Positions 1-7,963 of a stretch of DNA of 27,840 bases are shown one piece after another. How positions within the stretch are numbered: position 1 is the first letter of the stretch; each line of letters opens with the position of its first letter. Both the position numbers and the translations under genes were made by a program. The notes under the pieces are model-generated. The model ran no database searches and was not told where the DNA came from. It saw only the letters and a list, made by a program, of their open reading frames with translations. This DNA comes from CAYJAZ01 sp964369185. GTDB taxonomy: Bacteria > Desulfobacterota > Desulfovibrionia > Desulfovibrionales > Desulfovibrionaceae. Location: contig CAYJEN010000017.1 of assembly GCA_964369185.1 (NCBI GenBank), forward strand, positions 1 to 27,840, written 5' to 3'.

Positions 1-532
1 CTTCATTATGAGATAAATTTTTTAAACCTTCCAACGTTCTCAATGAAAAAGATTTCGGTTGTTTGATTTCACCAGCTAAAACCTTAGCCCAAATTTCTTG
101 CATTTGTTCATTGCTAATGTCTTCTATGCTATTGAAAAAGCGCAAAATCCAATCTTTATCAACAGGTTTATCGCTCACAATATATTCTTCTTTGAGGTCG
201 ATAATTTCTTCCTCAATCGCTTTATACGCTTTACCTATTACAGATTCAATATTTATTTGCTTTTGTGCTTCTTGAAATAAAAATCTATTTTGAGCACGTA
301 CAAGTAAATCTTCGGTTTTTGTATTATCAATAACGAGATTTCCGTTTTCATACTTTGTAGGAAGATATAAGTTATTTCCTAAGGGATCAGATATTATTTT
401 AAATTCGTCAGCTTTAGCTTTAGCTATTCTACGTATATGAGTAGGTTCATAAAGCTTACCTGTTCCAATAGCTAGAACTTCAACAAGTTTAGTCAAAGGT
501 TTTGAAAGCCCTGCTAAGTCTTTAATTTCCAT
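1..532 (-). CDS. DUF2806 domain protein, 3' part cut by window edge
   Basis: About 177 residues are visible, reading leftward off the window. The start is the ATG at 532, with AAGGAG about 7 bases upstream. That ribosome site lies right at the stop codon of hsdS, so the gene is the next cistron of the hsdM-hsdS operon. Around residues 133-168 are segments such as DKDWILRFFNSIEDIS, EIWAKVLAGEIKQP and SFSLRTLEGLKNL, which I recognise as the core of the DUF2806 family (function unknown). The protein looks soluble, with no signal peptide or membrane span in the visible part. Its place between hsdS and a presumed off-window hsdR suggests a role tied to the restriction system, but that is inference. 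Confidence 0.75.
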   Translation of the reverse strand, partial: MEIKDLAGLSKPLTKLVEVLAIGTGKLYEPTHIRRIAKAKADEFKIISDPLGNNLYLPTKYENGNLVIDNTKTEDLLVRAQNRFLFQEAQKQINIESVIGKAYKAIEEEIIDLKEEYIVSDKPVDKDWILRFFNSIEDISNEQMQEIWAKVLAGEIKQPKSFSLRTLEGLKNLSHNE

Positions 533-543
533 ACTCAAACTCC

Positions 544-1680
544 TTACCCAAAATACTCTTGCATTCTACTATTATACAAAAGCTCGATTTTTTCAAGTCC
601 TGCGTGCATAGTAGATTTAATGTTTTCCACTTTTTGAACATAGTCCGCAAATTGGTTTTGTAGTTCTATTGGGGGCAGTGGTAATTTCAATGCCTTAATA
701 AGAGTTAAGTTTAAACCATCCATAATAGCACCTTTAGAACTTCGTTTTATTTGTTCTAAAATATATGGATGTGTAGTTATGCAGTGTGCAACAAAACATG
801 GATTTGCAATATCTTGATTTAAAGTTATGCAAGCCAAATGTTTTGTATTTATTGCTAAAGGAATATCTTTTGGAACAACTGCAGAACGCCCTACTGTGCC
901 CATAATTGTTATAATCACATCATCAGGATAGACTGTATAGTTTTTCAAAGTATTATATTTTTCTTTTGAAATATATCGCATTTTACTGTAACTAAACTTA
1001 TTTTGTACTGCATTATCAATTCCTAAGACAAAAATTCCATCGTCTGTAAATTCGGAATGTAGTAGAGAACTTCCAAATGGGCCAGTTCTCATACTCCCTT
1101 TTTGTTTTTTGGCAAGTTCTTCGATTGTTTTTTCAGTCCATTCTTTATATTCTTTAGATTTTACAGATACCATTTCAACAAACTTCGCCTTAACAAGCAA
1201 ATCCATTTTCTCGATTTGCTCTTTACGCATTTGTATAATCGACTGTAATTTATCTAGTTCTTGAGCAATCTTTTTTTGTTCGTCAAGCGGAGGGAGGGGG
1301 ATATCTATATTTAAAATATAATTTTTTGAAATATGTTTAAGTCCTGCACCTTTAAAGCCATTATCTAAAATATGCATATTTCCATTTAAATATAGATACA
1401 CGAATTTAAGAAAGATTTCTTCATTTTTACTATAAAAAACGATACAATCAGTAGACGTTGAAAATTCACTATCACAAAAGTGAATACTTGCAAGTCCTCC
1501 TGTTCCAAAAATGAGTGCTGGCTTATTGTAGGAAAAAGTATCTAAAAACTTACTTTGTGTATTACTTGAAGTATAGAATTTATAATTACCCTCAATCAAG
1601 CCTTCGCCCGCTTTGACTTTAGATTTTGGTTGAGACGAAATCAATTTATTAAGCTTTACCATTTCCCACTTCTTATTCAT
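544..1680 (-). CDS. hsdS: Type I restriction-modification specificity subunit HsdS
   Basis: This is the DNA-recognition subunit that directs a HsdM/HsdR complex to a bipartite target. The 378 residues form two target-recognition domains, each followed by a conserved helical spacer. The first spacer has IPLPPLDEQKKIAQELDKL with a long helix after it (roughly residues 130-170). The second has LPLPPIELQNQFADYVQKV close to the C-terminus. This twofold TRD-spacer architecture and the length are typical of HsdS. I chose the ATG at 1680, which overlaps the hsdM stop by 8 bases (ATGAATAA) and implies translational coupling. An upstream in-frame TTG is less likely. The two TRDs differ from each other, so an asymmetric bipartite target is expected. 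The target itself cannot be read from sequence. Confidence 0.93.
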   Translation of the reverse strand: MNKKWEMVKLNKLISSQPKSKVKAGEGLIEGNYKFYTSSNTQSKFLDTFSYNKPALIFGTGGLASIHFCDSEFSTSTDCIVFYSKNEEIFLKFVYLYLNGNMHILDNGFKGAGLKHISKNYILNIDIPLPPLDEQKKIAQELDKLQSIIQMRKEQIEKMDLLVKAKFVEMVSVKSKEYKEWTEKTIEELAKKQKGSMRTGPFGSSLLHSEFTDDGIFVLGIDNAVQNKFSYSKMRYISKEKYNTLKNYTVYPDDVIITIMGTVGRSAVVPKDIPLAINTKHLACITLNQDIANPCFVAHCITTHPYILEQIKRSSKGAIMDGLNLTLIKALKLPLPPIELQNQFADYVQKVENIKSTMHAGLEKIELLYNSRMQEYFG

Positions 1681-3166
1681 AGCCAAGCTCTTTCAATGTT
1701 TTAGAAATTTCACTCTCAAGAGCTTCAATATCAGCTAAAATTTCAGAAGTCGGCGGATATTCAATAGCTTCATACACGCTTTCTTTATATTTATTCATTG
1801 ATAAATCATAAGCATTTGAAACTATTTCATCTTTAGGCACAAAGAAAGATTGCTCCGTGCGTGCATTATCATTATCGTTCTCTTTTGTATGGAAACGAGA
1901 GATAATATCAGGGATATCATTTTCTGAAACGGCTGTACGTTTATCGTCAAGGCTGAAACCGTCGGCAGTCATATTATAGAACCAAACTTTATCCGTTCCG
2001 CCATAATTTGTTTTAGTAAAAATCAAGATAGCTGTCGAAACTCCTGCATAAGGCTTAAATACACCGCTCGGCATTGAGATAACAGCCTCAAGTTTATGCT
2101 TTTCTATAATCTCTTTTCGTATAGATTTATGCGCATTTGACGAGCCAAATAATACACCATCAGGCACAATACAAGCGCATCTACCGCCAATTTTCAGCAT
2201 ACGCAGAATAAGAGCAAGGAAGAGAAGTTCCGTTTTCTTTGTTTTACACACTTGCAAAACTTCTTTCGACACAATTTCATAATCAAGACTTCCCTTAAAT
2301 GGCGGATTTGCCAAGATAAGGCTAAATCTATCTTTATCAATATTTTGGTCGGAAAGGCTGTCTTTGTAGGCTATTGAAGGGTTTGGAATGCCGTGCGTCA
2401 TCATGTTCATTGCGCCGATACGTAGCATAGTTCTATCCATATCATAGCCGAAAAACATATCATTTTCATAATGCGACTTCTTTTCTTTATTATAAAAGAT
2501 ATCGTCCTTATGTTTTTCTTTGAGGTATTCACCGCTTGACACCAAAAATCCCGAAGTTCCGCAAGCAGGATCGCAGATAGTATCGCTCGGCAATGGTTTC
2601 ATAAGTTCAACCATCATCTTAATAATATGACGTGGAGTTCTGAATTGACCATTTCGCCCCGCTTGAGCAATTTTTGAAAGAAGATATTCGTAAACATCGC
2701 CACGGATATCACTATCTTGCAAGCTCTCCATTTCTTGATAGATTTTATCAAGAGAAGCCACAATTTTAGAAAGAAGCTGAGGCGTTGGAATTTTGAAAAT
2801 AGCATCACTCATATATTTTGAATAAGTGCTTTGACTATCAGTATTCAAGCCTTTAATAAAAGGGAAAACTTCATTTAATACAGTGGAATACATTTTGTCT
2901 GCATTTGAATCACGAAAAACTGACCAACGTAAGTCATTCCCCTTAACAGGGCGATCGTTTATCTTAATTTCTTCGGGAAATACAGATGTAAAAGGCAATT
3001 CTAACAAAGCAGAATCTTTGGCATTTTGCATATCTTTTTTGTCGATATCATGTATAAACATGAGGTAGGTTACTTGTTCAATCACATCAAGAGGATTTAC
3101 AAGCCCACCCGCTGCAAAGATATCCCAAAGAGCATCTATTTTGTTTTTCAATTCGCCTGTTATCAT
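1673..3166 (-). CDS. hsdM: Type I restriction-modification DNA methyltransferase HsdM
   Basis: This is an N6-adenine methyltransferase using S-adenosylmethionine. The 497 residues begin with a helical HsdM N-terminal domain (about 1-130). The catalytic domain has motif I DPACGTSGF near residues 199-207, which binds SAM, and the catalytic NPPF at 287-290. FRTPRHIIKMM at about 175-185 is also typical of HsdM. Length and order match a complete protein. The ATG at 3166 has an AAGGGA ribosome site upstream and a strong promoter at 3204-3232. It is the first gene of the operon hsdM-hsdS-DUF2806. The restriction subunit hsdR is not in the window and presumably lies left of position 1. Confidence 0.95.
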   Translation of the reverse strand: MITGELKNKIDALWDIFAAGGLVNPLDVIEQVTYLMFIHDIDKKDMQNAKDSALLELPFTSVFPEEIKINDRPVKGNDLRWSVFRDSNADKMYSTVLNEVFPFIKGLNTDSQSTYSKYMSDAIFKIPTPQLLSKIVASLDKIYQEMESLQDSDIRGDVYEYLLSKIAQAGRNGQFRTPRHIIKMMVELMKPLPSDTICDPACGTSGFLVSSGEYLKEKHKDDIFYNKEKKSHYENDMFFGYDMDRTMLRIGAMNMMTHGIPNPSIAYKDSLSDQNIDKDRFSLILANPPFKGSLDYEIVSKEVLQVCKTKKTELLFLALILRMLKIGGRCACIVPDGVLFGSSNAHKSIRKEIIEKHKLEAVISMPSGVFKPYAGVSTAILIFTKTNYGGTDKVWFYNMTADGFSLDDKRTAVSENDIPDIISRFHTKENDNDNARTEQSFFVPKDEIVSNAYDLSMNKYKESVYEAIEYPPTSEILADIEALESEISKTLKELGYE

Positions 3167-3203
3167 GATTTATGGTTTTCCCTTTTGTCTTATTTCTGGG
3201 AGT

Positions 3204-3232
3204 ATTATGCTAGGATATGGGGAGTTTGTCAA
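3204..3232 (-). promoter_or_regulatory. Sigma-70-type promoter of the hsd operon
   Basis: Reading the minus strand, TTGACA (complement of 3227-3232) is followed after exactly 17 bases by CATAAT (complement of 3204-3209). The start of hsdM is about 38 bases downstream of the -10 box. It lies between the KAP NTPase stop and hsdM, so the restriction operon has its own promoter. Confidence 0.7.
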
Positions 3233-3256
3233 ATGGATTAGGTATGTTTTGGGCTC

Positions 3257-4861
3257 TTAAGTATTCGAGGTGTCATTTGCTGAAATGAGATTGCCAAAGT
3301 CTAGCATGGAGTTAAGTTCGTCTTGGATTTGCTTTATTGCATCTTGAGAGAGTTTTTTAGTAGATTTATTAGTTGTATGACTTAGAGCTTCTTTTAACTG
3401 TGCTATGCCACTACAAACATTTAATGGAAGTTCTTTTTTTGTATAGGTGCTATTTTGTGGAAGAAAAACTACTTGATTATGTAGCATTACTTCTAGGCTT
3501 AAAAAGATTATTTCATGTAAAGGAGTTGCACTATCAAACTTATATTCTACATCATCATTTTTTAATAATGTTGATAGTCTAAATTTATTACCTGTGCTAG
3601 AGCCAAAGTTTTGAACTCTAAGTATCGCACTACCCCATACTCCTTCTTGGTAAAGCGCATCTTTCTCAAACATATCTTTGCAAAGAAACTCTTTAAAGGT
3701 AACCTTTCTATCAACAGTTAAAATATTTTTCAATAACAGCATAGCATAAGCAAAGCATGGCTGATATGCTTTATATATTATTACAAACTTAAAGAATTTC
3801 TTTTCAAAATTTCTTAATGAATTTAAATCACTCAATGATGATTCAACTATTCTTAAAAGTACAGCGTGGTGAAGATGTACTCTAAATGTGCTATAGTAAT
3901 TGTCAGCTTCTTGATTATCTTGAAACTCTTCAGGTAAAATAGGAAAATGTTCCTTTATGAATTGTATTGCGTAAGTTCTAATATCAGCTTTTGGTAACTC
4001 AAAGAATAAATCAATAAATTTTTCTAAATAGATTTGACTATGCTCATTTTTTAAACCAAAAGTGTGCTCAACAACTGAAAGTAATTGATTTTTATCAATA
4101 GCAAGAATAAAAACAAGTCCACTTATGCTGAAAAAGTGTTTTATTGCTTCTAAAAGCGATATCACATAATCAGGTTTACAGCGATCAAGTTCGTCAATCA
4201 TGACAAGAATAGGTGAATTTGTTTTTTCTTTTATTTTTTCAATAATTGATTTAAGCTCTTTTATAAAGTCAACTTTACTTTCACTCCTTTCAGCGTAACG
4301 ATCTAAAAGGCTTTCTGCTTGTTCAGAAAATACTTCTGCAAAGACATCATCAATTTCATTATCTGTTTTTTTATTTAAATATTCTTTAAACAAGCGAGAA
4401 CCAAGTTTCCCCAAAACACTTGGTTTTGTAAAGGATTTAACAGTTTTTTTAACAAGGCTTTCAGCTTCCTTGACTTCTAAAAGGTTACTTTTTTGAAGTG
4501 TAACTTTTATTGCAGAAACAATGGCAATACGTGGATCATCTTCCTCATTTTCCCATGCGCTAAAGTAAACGCAAGGTGTTTTATCTGTCTCGCCTTCTTT
4601 ATAGCCATATTTATTTTTCCATGCATTCAGAAAATAAGTTTTACCGGTTCCCCAAGCAGAAGAAAGAGCAATAACATAAGGGACTTTTGTATTTTTTACT
4701 AGGTTATTTAATCTATCAGCATACTGCTCACGATTGAAAATATCACCATCTATTTCCCAATTAGCATAAAGAACATCTGATTGACAGGAGTTTAACCCTA
4801 AAAGAGTGTCATGATCATCTCCAGTAGTTTCTTTGTTTTCAAGTCTATCTTCTTTTTGCAT
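3257..4861 (-). CDS. KAP family P-loop NTPase
   Basis: About 534 residues. Walker A is AWGTGKT at about residues 69-75. Walker B is ILVMIDELDRC at about 218-228, with the DELDRC form typical of KAP NTPases. Known KAP proteins are membrane-linked ATPases such as phage T7 exclusion factor PifA, and many sit in defence islands. Most carry membrane spans between or after the Walker motifs. None is obvious here, so this may be a soluble member. I chose the ATG at 4861, with AAGGAT about 8 bases upstream, over the longer 556-residue reading, whose first 22 residues would cover the promoter. It is divergent from nothing and lies upstream of the hsd operon on the same strand, with separate promoters. 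An anti-phage role is inferred from family and context. Confidence 0.85.
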   Translation of the reverse strand: MQKEDRLENKETTGDDHDTLLGLNSCQSDVLYANWEIDGDIFNREQYADRLNNLVKNTKVPYVIALSSAWGTGKTYFLNAWKNKYGYKEGETDKTPCVYFSAWENEEDDPRIAIVSAIKVTLQKSNLLEVKEAESLVKKTVKSFTKPSVLGKLGSRLFKEYLNKKTDNEIDDVFAEVFSEQAESLLDRYAERSESKVDFIKELKSIIEKIKEKTNSPILVMIDELDRCKPDYVISLLEAIKHFFSISGLVFILAIDKNQLLSVVEHTFGLKNEHSQIYLEKFIDLFFELPKADIRTYAIQFIKEHFPILPEEFQDNQEADNYYSTFRVHLHHAVLLRIVESSLSDLNSLRNFEKKFFKFVIIYKAYQPCFAYAMLLLKNILTVDRKVTFKEFLCKDMFEKDALYQEGVWGSAILRVQNFGSSTGNKFRLSTLLKNDDVEYKFDSATPLHEIIFLSLEVMLHNQVVFLPQNSTYTKKELPLNVCSGIAQLKEALSHTTNKSTKKLSQDAIKQIQDELNSMLDFGNLISANDTSNT

Positions 4862-4898
4862 TTTTAAATCCTTACAAATTAGAACTGTTACTACTTTT

Positions 4899-4927
4899 AT
4901 AATAAGAATTTCTGAATAAGAAATCAA
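4899..4927 (-). promoter_or_regulatory. Promoter of the KAP NTPase gene
   Basis: On the minus strand TTGATT (complement of 4922-4927) and TATTAT (complement of 4899-4904) are 17 bases apart. The NTPase ATG lies 38 bases beyond the -10 box. This supports the shorter start at 4861. Confidence 0.6.
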
Positions 4928-4990
4928 GTGATAGTTTTATTAGAGTTGTAAAGAGGAAAATATAGCAGAAATATAATATGTTATCAATCT

Positions 4991-5182
4991 CTATGAATCT
5001 GATGTCTCAAAATATGACTTCATTATTTTCAATATTTCCACCCAAGACTCCAGTCTATCAACTTCATAGGAGAGTAAGCCTTCAGTGTTTTTTACTGTAC
5101 TCAGAAGAACATCTGCGAATTTTTCATCTGCTACTACAAGTTTTCCTACTATAATTGCTATTTCATCATTTGGTGTAACCAT
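4991..5182 (-). CDS. Small hypothetical protein (63 residues)
   Basis: I do not recognise this protein. The ATG at 5182 is preceded by a good purine-rich ribosome site (AAGGGGA) 5-6 bases upstream, which makes it a likely real gene. It starts MVTPNDEIAIIVGKLVV and is acidic, mostly helical and without signal or membrane segment. It is divergent from the small XRE regulator at 5283 and lies just upstream of the KAP NTPase promoter. A role as partner or target of the XRE regulator is possible but is a guess. Confidence 0.5.
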   Translation of the reverse strand: MVTPNDEIAIIVGKLVVADEKFADVLLSTVKNTEGLLSYEVDRLESWVEILKIMKSYFETSDS

Positions 5183-5209
5183 AAACTTTCCCCTTCGTGA
5201 TTCATTCAC

Positions 5210-5251
5210 TTTGATATACAACCGTAAACAACTCAAGGAGAATTTGATATA
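5210..5251. promoter_or_regulatory. Possible operator: TTTGATATA repeated 33 bp apart
   Basis: TTTGATATA occurs at 5210-5218 and 5243-5251 in the 100-bp gap between the divergent 63-residue gene and the XRE regulator. The 33-bp spacing places both copies on the same face of the helix. This is what one would expect of an XRE autoregulatory site, but no binding consensus is known for this protein. Confidence 0.3.
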
Positions 5252-5282
5252 TTGAAGTATTACCCTTAATTTGGAGACTTCA

Positions 5283-5480
5283 ATGTTCAAAAGCAAAGTA
5301 AAAGAAATTATGGAAAGTAAAGGCGTTACTTATGTAGTGTTTGAGGAAAAGACTGGGCTTTCCTCCCAAACTATAACACGAGCTAGAGGAGATATGATTA
5401 AAGAATGCAGACTTTCTACCCTTAAAGCTATTGCAGATAGTCTCGAAGTAAAAGTATCTGATTTGTTTGAAGAAAATTAG
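5283..5480 (+). CDS. Small XRE/Cro-type helix-turn-helix regulator
   Basis: A 65-residue protein consisting of a single helix-turn-helix domain. The order is typical of Cro/C1: recognition around FEEKTGLSSQTITRARGD, then LSTLKAIADSLEVKVSDLFE. The start is the ATG at 5283 with TTGGAG about 7 bases upstream. It is the only clear plus-strand gene in the left 16 kb and is divergent from the 63-residue gene and the KAP NTPase. It probably controls its own promoter and perhaps those neighbours. It could equally be an island maintenance regulator. Confidence 0.8.
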   Translation: MFKSKVKEIMESKGVTYVVFEEKTGLSSQTITRARGDMIKECRLSTLKAIADSLEVKVSDLFEEN

Positions 5481-5620
5481 ATTGCAATTATATAGAACCT
5501 TTGACCTATTAGCGAAAATTCTTTCAGAAAAAGAATAGTTAACAGACTTTTGTGCCGACTCCACAGTGTGAATATCGACGCAAAAGCCTCAGTTGTTTCA
5601 CCTACGCAAGGTGTAGCAAG

Positions 5621-6904
5621 CTACATACTCAAATCACTCTCATCACCATCTAAATCTTGTCTTCTATTTTGTCGTGCAAGACTTGGTACGATTCGGATAA
5701 GCCCTTGTATACTGGTGTAAAATCCGTGAAGAATTTCAAGAACTGTGCATGATTGTTCTCCAAAATCAGTATTCTCTGGGTTAACTCTTGGATTTCCTGT
5801 GTTTGATTCATCAATGCTTGCTGCACTTCCTCCCTGTACGCTTTGTTCGCGTGTTCTATACTTTGCATTACCTGCATGATATCTCTTTGTATTTCTGTCA
5901 TTTTTCACCCCGCTAGAGCTTTGCTCACTAAGTTCATCAGGTGAGACTTTTATATCAAAATTGACAGCATCATTAATAATTGTAAAATCTGATACAGCCT
6001 GTACATTGCCGTATCTTTGTTTGTTGTAGTCATTTCTTTTTATTGTGATTTCCTCGATTTTTCCTTTAAGTTTTGACAGAAGATCTTCTTTTGTCAGTCC
6101 CTCGTGGAATGTTTCGTGAATAAGTTCATGCATATCTATATTTTCTACACTCCAATTATCCTTAAAGATTCCACCTTTAAGGCGAAACTTGATTCCACTT
6201 TCAAAGTCATACGGAGTAATATAATCTTTACCTTTACGGTTTAGTACAAAGCCTAAGTCATGGATAAGATTTATGATATCCTCTCTGTTCTTAACAAATC
6301 CATGCCTTAAGTTGAAGATTAAGAACTCAATCAAATCCTCCTTATACTTATTCATATTTTTCTTGCTAAGTTTCTTTCTGCGCTCACTCAAACGTGATTT
6401 TACTTCATCAAGCTTTTTGGGACTCGGTAACTTTCGTCTTGTTGGATTATCGGGTCTGTGCCAATTGTGTTTAACATTGTAGTAATCACGCATGGGGTCG
6501 TATTGCGATTGCCAATTCGGTGGGCAGGGGTTGAAAGATTTGCCTCCATACAGTTCTACACGAGGGACTACAAAATGGAGTTCGTGATGGTCTGCATGAG
6601 TGTGACGAGTCCACAAGATATTATACTGGTCATGCTGTAATCCTGCAAAGGCAAGCTCCTCGAATGCGTCCATGATTTCATTTTCTTGCTCCATGCTAAC
6701 TTCGTCAGTGTGATTCCATGAGAGTACGCCTGACGTATACTTCCAGTCACTGCTTAGTGAATTGATAAGATCTTTCGTAAATGCAGGATTGCCTCGCAAC
6801 ACTTGCGGAGGGCTTCTTTGACGCTTAATACTATTTACATGAGTAACGTAATTTACCGGCCCTTTGCCGTTTCCTTTTCCGTATTCAAATACTCGCACAT
6901 ACAT
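5621..6904 (-). CDS. mobA: ColE1/MbeA-type mobilization relaxase
   Basis: This is the nicking and strand-transferring nuclease for oriT, 427 residues. The N-terminus (KGNGKGPVNYVT, then VLRGNP, then YTSGVLSW) matches the MbeA relaxases of ColE1-like plasmids. The metal-binding core is at about residues 98-114 (LWTRHTHADHHELHFVV), with H101, E108 and H110 in the positions of the His-Glu-Asn triad of MbeA. Here the last residue is His instead of Asn. A basic region follows (about 160-185), and the C-terminal third is low-complexity and polar. The gene starts 3 bases after mobC, giving mobC-mobA order as in ColE1. An additional coiled-coil reading frame is nested in its 3' part (5650-5901). With no transfer genes in view it would mobilise the island through a helper system. 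Confidence 0.9.
   Translation of the reverse strand: MYVRVFEYGKGNGKGPVNYVTHVNSIKRQRSPPQVLRGNPAFTKDLINSLSSDWKYTSGVLSWNHTDEVSMEQENEIMDAFEELAFAGLQHDQYNILWTRHTHADHHELHFVVPRVELYGGKSFNPCPPNWQSQYDPMRDYYNVKHNWHRPDNPTRRKLPSPKKLDEVKSRLSERRKKLSKKNMNKYKEDLIEFLIFNLRHGFVKNREDIINLIHDLGFVLNRKGKDYITPYDFESGIKFRLKGGIFKDNWSVENIDMHELIHETFHEGLTKEDLLSKLKGKIEEITIKRNDYNKQRYGNVQAVSDFTIINDAVNFDIKVSPDELSEQSSSGVKNDRNTKRYHAGNAKYRTREQSVQGGSAASIDESNTGNPRVNPENTDFGEQSCTVLEILHGFYTSIQGLIRIVPSLARQNRRQDLDGDESDLSM
5650..5901 (-). CDS. MbeD-like coiled-coil protein nested out of frame in the relaxase gene
   Basis: This 83-residue frame lies wholly inside the 3' end of the relaxase gene, on the same strand in another frame. It begins MTEIQRDIMQVMQSIEH and continues as a long amphipathic helix rich in Gln and Glu with heptad-like Leu/Ile, ending in a Lys/Asp-rich tail. 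ColE1 has mbeB and mbeD overlapping mbeA in the same way, and MbeD begins with a similar MTEL-type coiled coil. A GGGGTG sequence sits about 5 bases before the ATG at 5901. Conservation with MbeD is from memory, not alignment. The alternative is a chance open frame, but its composition is strongly protein-like, unlike the other shadow frames here. Confidence 0.6.
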   Translation of the reverse strand: MTEIQRDIMQVMQSIEHANKAYREEVQQALMNQTQEIQELTQRILILENNHAQFLKFFTDFTPVYKGLSESYQVLHDKIEDKI

Positions 6905-6907
6905 GGT

Positions 6908-7213
6908 CTACACCCTTGCATACAGCTTTTCTTCAATAGAGTTTAAAGCATCGAGCAAGACTAAGGTATCAACTTTATTTGGGAATCTTACGACCTCTCT
7001 AGCAATCATATTTAGGTTTGCTACTGCCTGAGCATTGAAGGCAATAATTTCTTTTTTTGTGTTATCAACACGATAGCCCAAAAGTCTGTCTCTAGCGTAC
7101 TCCGATGTTTTTTTACTACACGCTTTCGCAAGTTCTTCTATTTTATTTTTTTCGTCAACACTTAACCTTATTTTAATATAGGTGTCTTTCTTAATTTTAT
7201 CAGGCTTGTTCAT
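6908..7213 (-). CDS. mobC: MobC/MbeC-type relaxosome accessory protein
   Basis: A 101-residue DNA-binding partner that helps the relaxase act at oriT. The N-terminal half looks like a ribbon-helix-helix (KIRLSVDEKNKIEELAKACS). The C-terminal half has AVANLNMIAREVVRFPN, the NLNQIAR-like motif characteristic of MobC proteins. The ATG at 7213 follows AAGGCAGG. The gene sits immediately upstream of the relaxase and immediately downstream of a palindromic region that is the best oriT candidate. Order and spacing reproduce the mbeC-mbeA module of ColE1. Confidence 0.88.
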   Translation of the reverse strand: MNKPDKIKKDTYIKIRLSVDEKNKIEELAKACSKKTSEYARDRLLGYRVDNTKKEIIAFNAQAVANLNMIAREVVRFPNKVDTLVLLDALNSIEEKLYARV

Positions 7214-7235
7214 ACAACCTGCCTTTTAAAAAAGG

Positions 7236-7300
7236 GGTTCAAGGGGAATTTCCCCTTCTTCCAAATGTGACCACATTGGGTAGGCTTGATACCTCTTATT
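7236..7300. other. Candidate origin of transfer (oriT)
   Basis: Two inverted repeats lie side by side directly upstream of mobC. One is AAGGGGAATTTCCCCTT at 7241-7257, with 8-bp arms and one central base. The other is CCAAATGTGACCACATTGG at 7261-7279, with 7-bp arms and a bulged A. They are followed by TAGGCTTGATACC. Placement just before mobC-mobA and adjacent palindromes are the usual layout of oriT. No nic site could be assigned by comparison. Confidence 0.5.
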
Positions 7301-7405
7301 TTTGCAGAAACATTTTTATAAAACTTATGCAAAAACAACATAATAATAAGGTGCATACCAAAGGAAAGCTCTATGGATTCACCAAGATAAATACTATTGT
7401 GTAGA

Positions 7406-7963
7406 CTAGCTATTTTCATTGCGTGACTCCATAAGCCTATCAAATATAGCATTATCACTTTGATCTATCTCAGAATTTACAGTTGATTCTTTATTAATGT
7501 CATTACTTGCTTGATTTTCAATATCTTGCATGGAGTGCATGGTGGAATCAGTTTCTAATTCTACAGAACTCTCCATATCAGACTCCACAAAGGAATCGAC
7601 AAGGAATAGCTTTTTAATATACGTACAAGGGTCAGACTTTAAAGTATATTTATTGCCTTGAACAGCTCTTTTACGAACATGCTCCCTCAAAAGAAAATCA
7701 TTTTTATAGAGTCGCTCCATTGCACCACGCACAGCAGTTTCTTTAAATTTTTGCTCATAAACTTGATTGATAAGCTCCGTAATTTGCCAGTAGCTTAGAA
7801 TTCCATTGTATGACTTGATAATTGACAATGCCATAATTTGAACATCAGAAAAACCTTTAGGGCATTTTTTTGTTTTTTGAGGAATGACAAATACACCTTC
7901 TTGGACATGCTCTTTAATACAGTCAAACTTACAAATGCGAGGAGAATTTTTCATTTTATTCAT
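7406..7963 (-). CDS. Winged-helix-like DNA-binding protein of the island
   Basis: 185 residues. The central part (FSDVQIMALSIIKSYNG, SYWQITELINQ, VRGAMERLYKNDFLL) reads as a winged helix like those of PadR/MarR-type or plasmid replication/partition proteins. The C-terminal 60 residues are acidic and Ser/Asn-rich, probably disordered. The ATG at 7963 overlaps the stop of the upstream excisionase-like gene by 8 bases and has AGGGGGAAAACC before it, so the two are co-translated. An earlier in-frame start at 7999 would lie inside the upstream gene. It precedes the oriT-mobC-mobA module and may regulate it. No named family is assigned. Confidence 0.6.
   Translation of the reverse strand: MNKMKNSPRICKFDCIKEHVQEGVFVIPQKTKKCPKGFSDVQIMALSIIKSYNGILSYWQITELINQVYEQKFKETAVRGAMERLYKNDFLLREHVRKRAVQGNKYTLKSDPCTYIKKLFLVDSFVESDMESSVELETDSTMHSMQDIENQASNDINKESTVNSEIDQSDNAIFDRLMESRNENS

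Noticed and set aside
5547..5586. 12-bp imperfect hairpin between the relaxase and XRE genes as a terminator
   Set aside because: One mismatch, a G-T pair and no T run on either strand; too weak to call.
7210..7458. An 82-codon minus-strand open frame between mobC and the winged-helix gene
   Set aside because: It covers the palindromic oriT candidate and the tail of the upstream gene, has no ribosome site and an unlikely residue mix.
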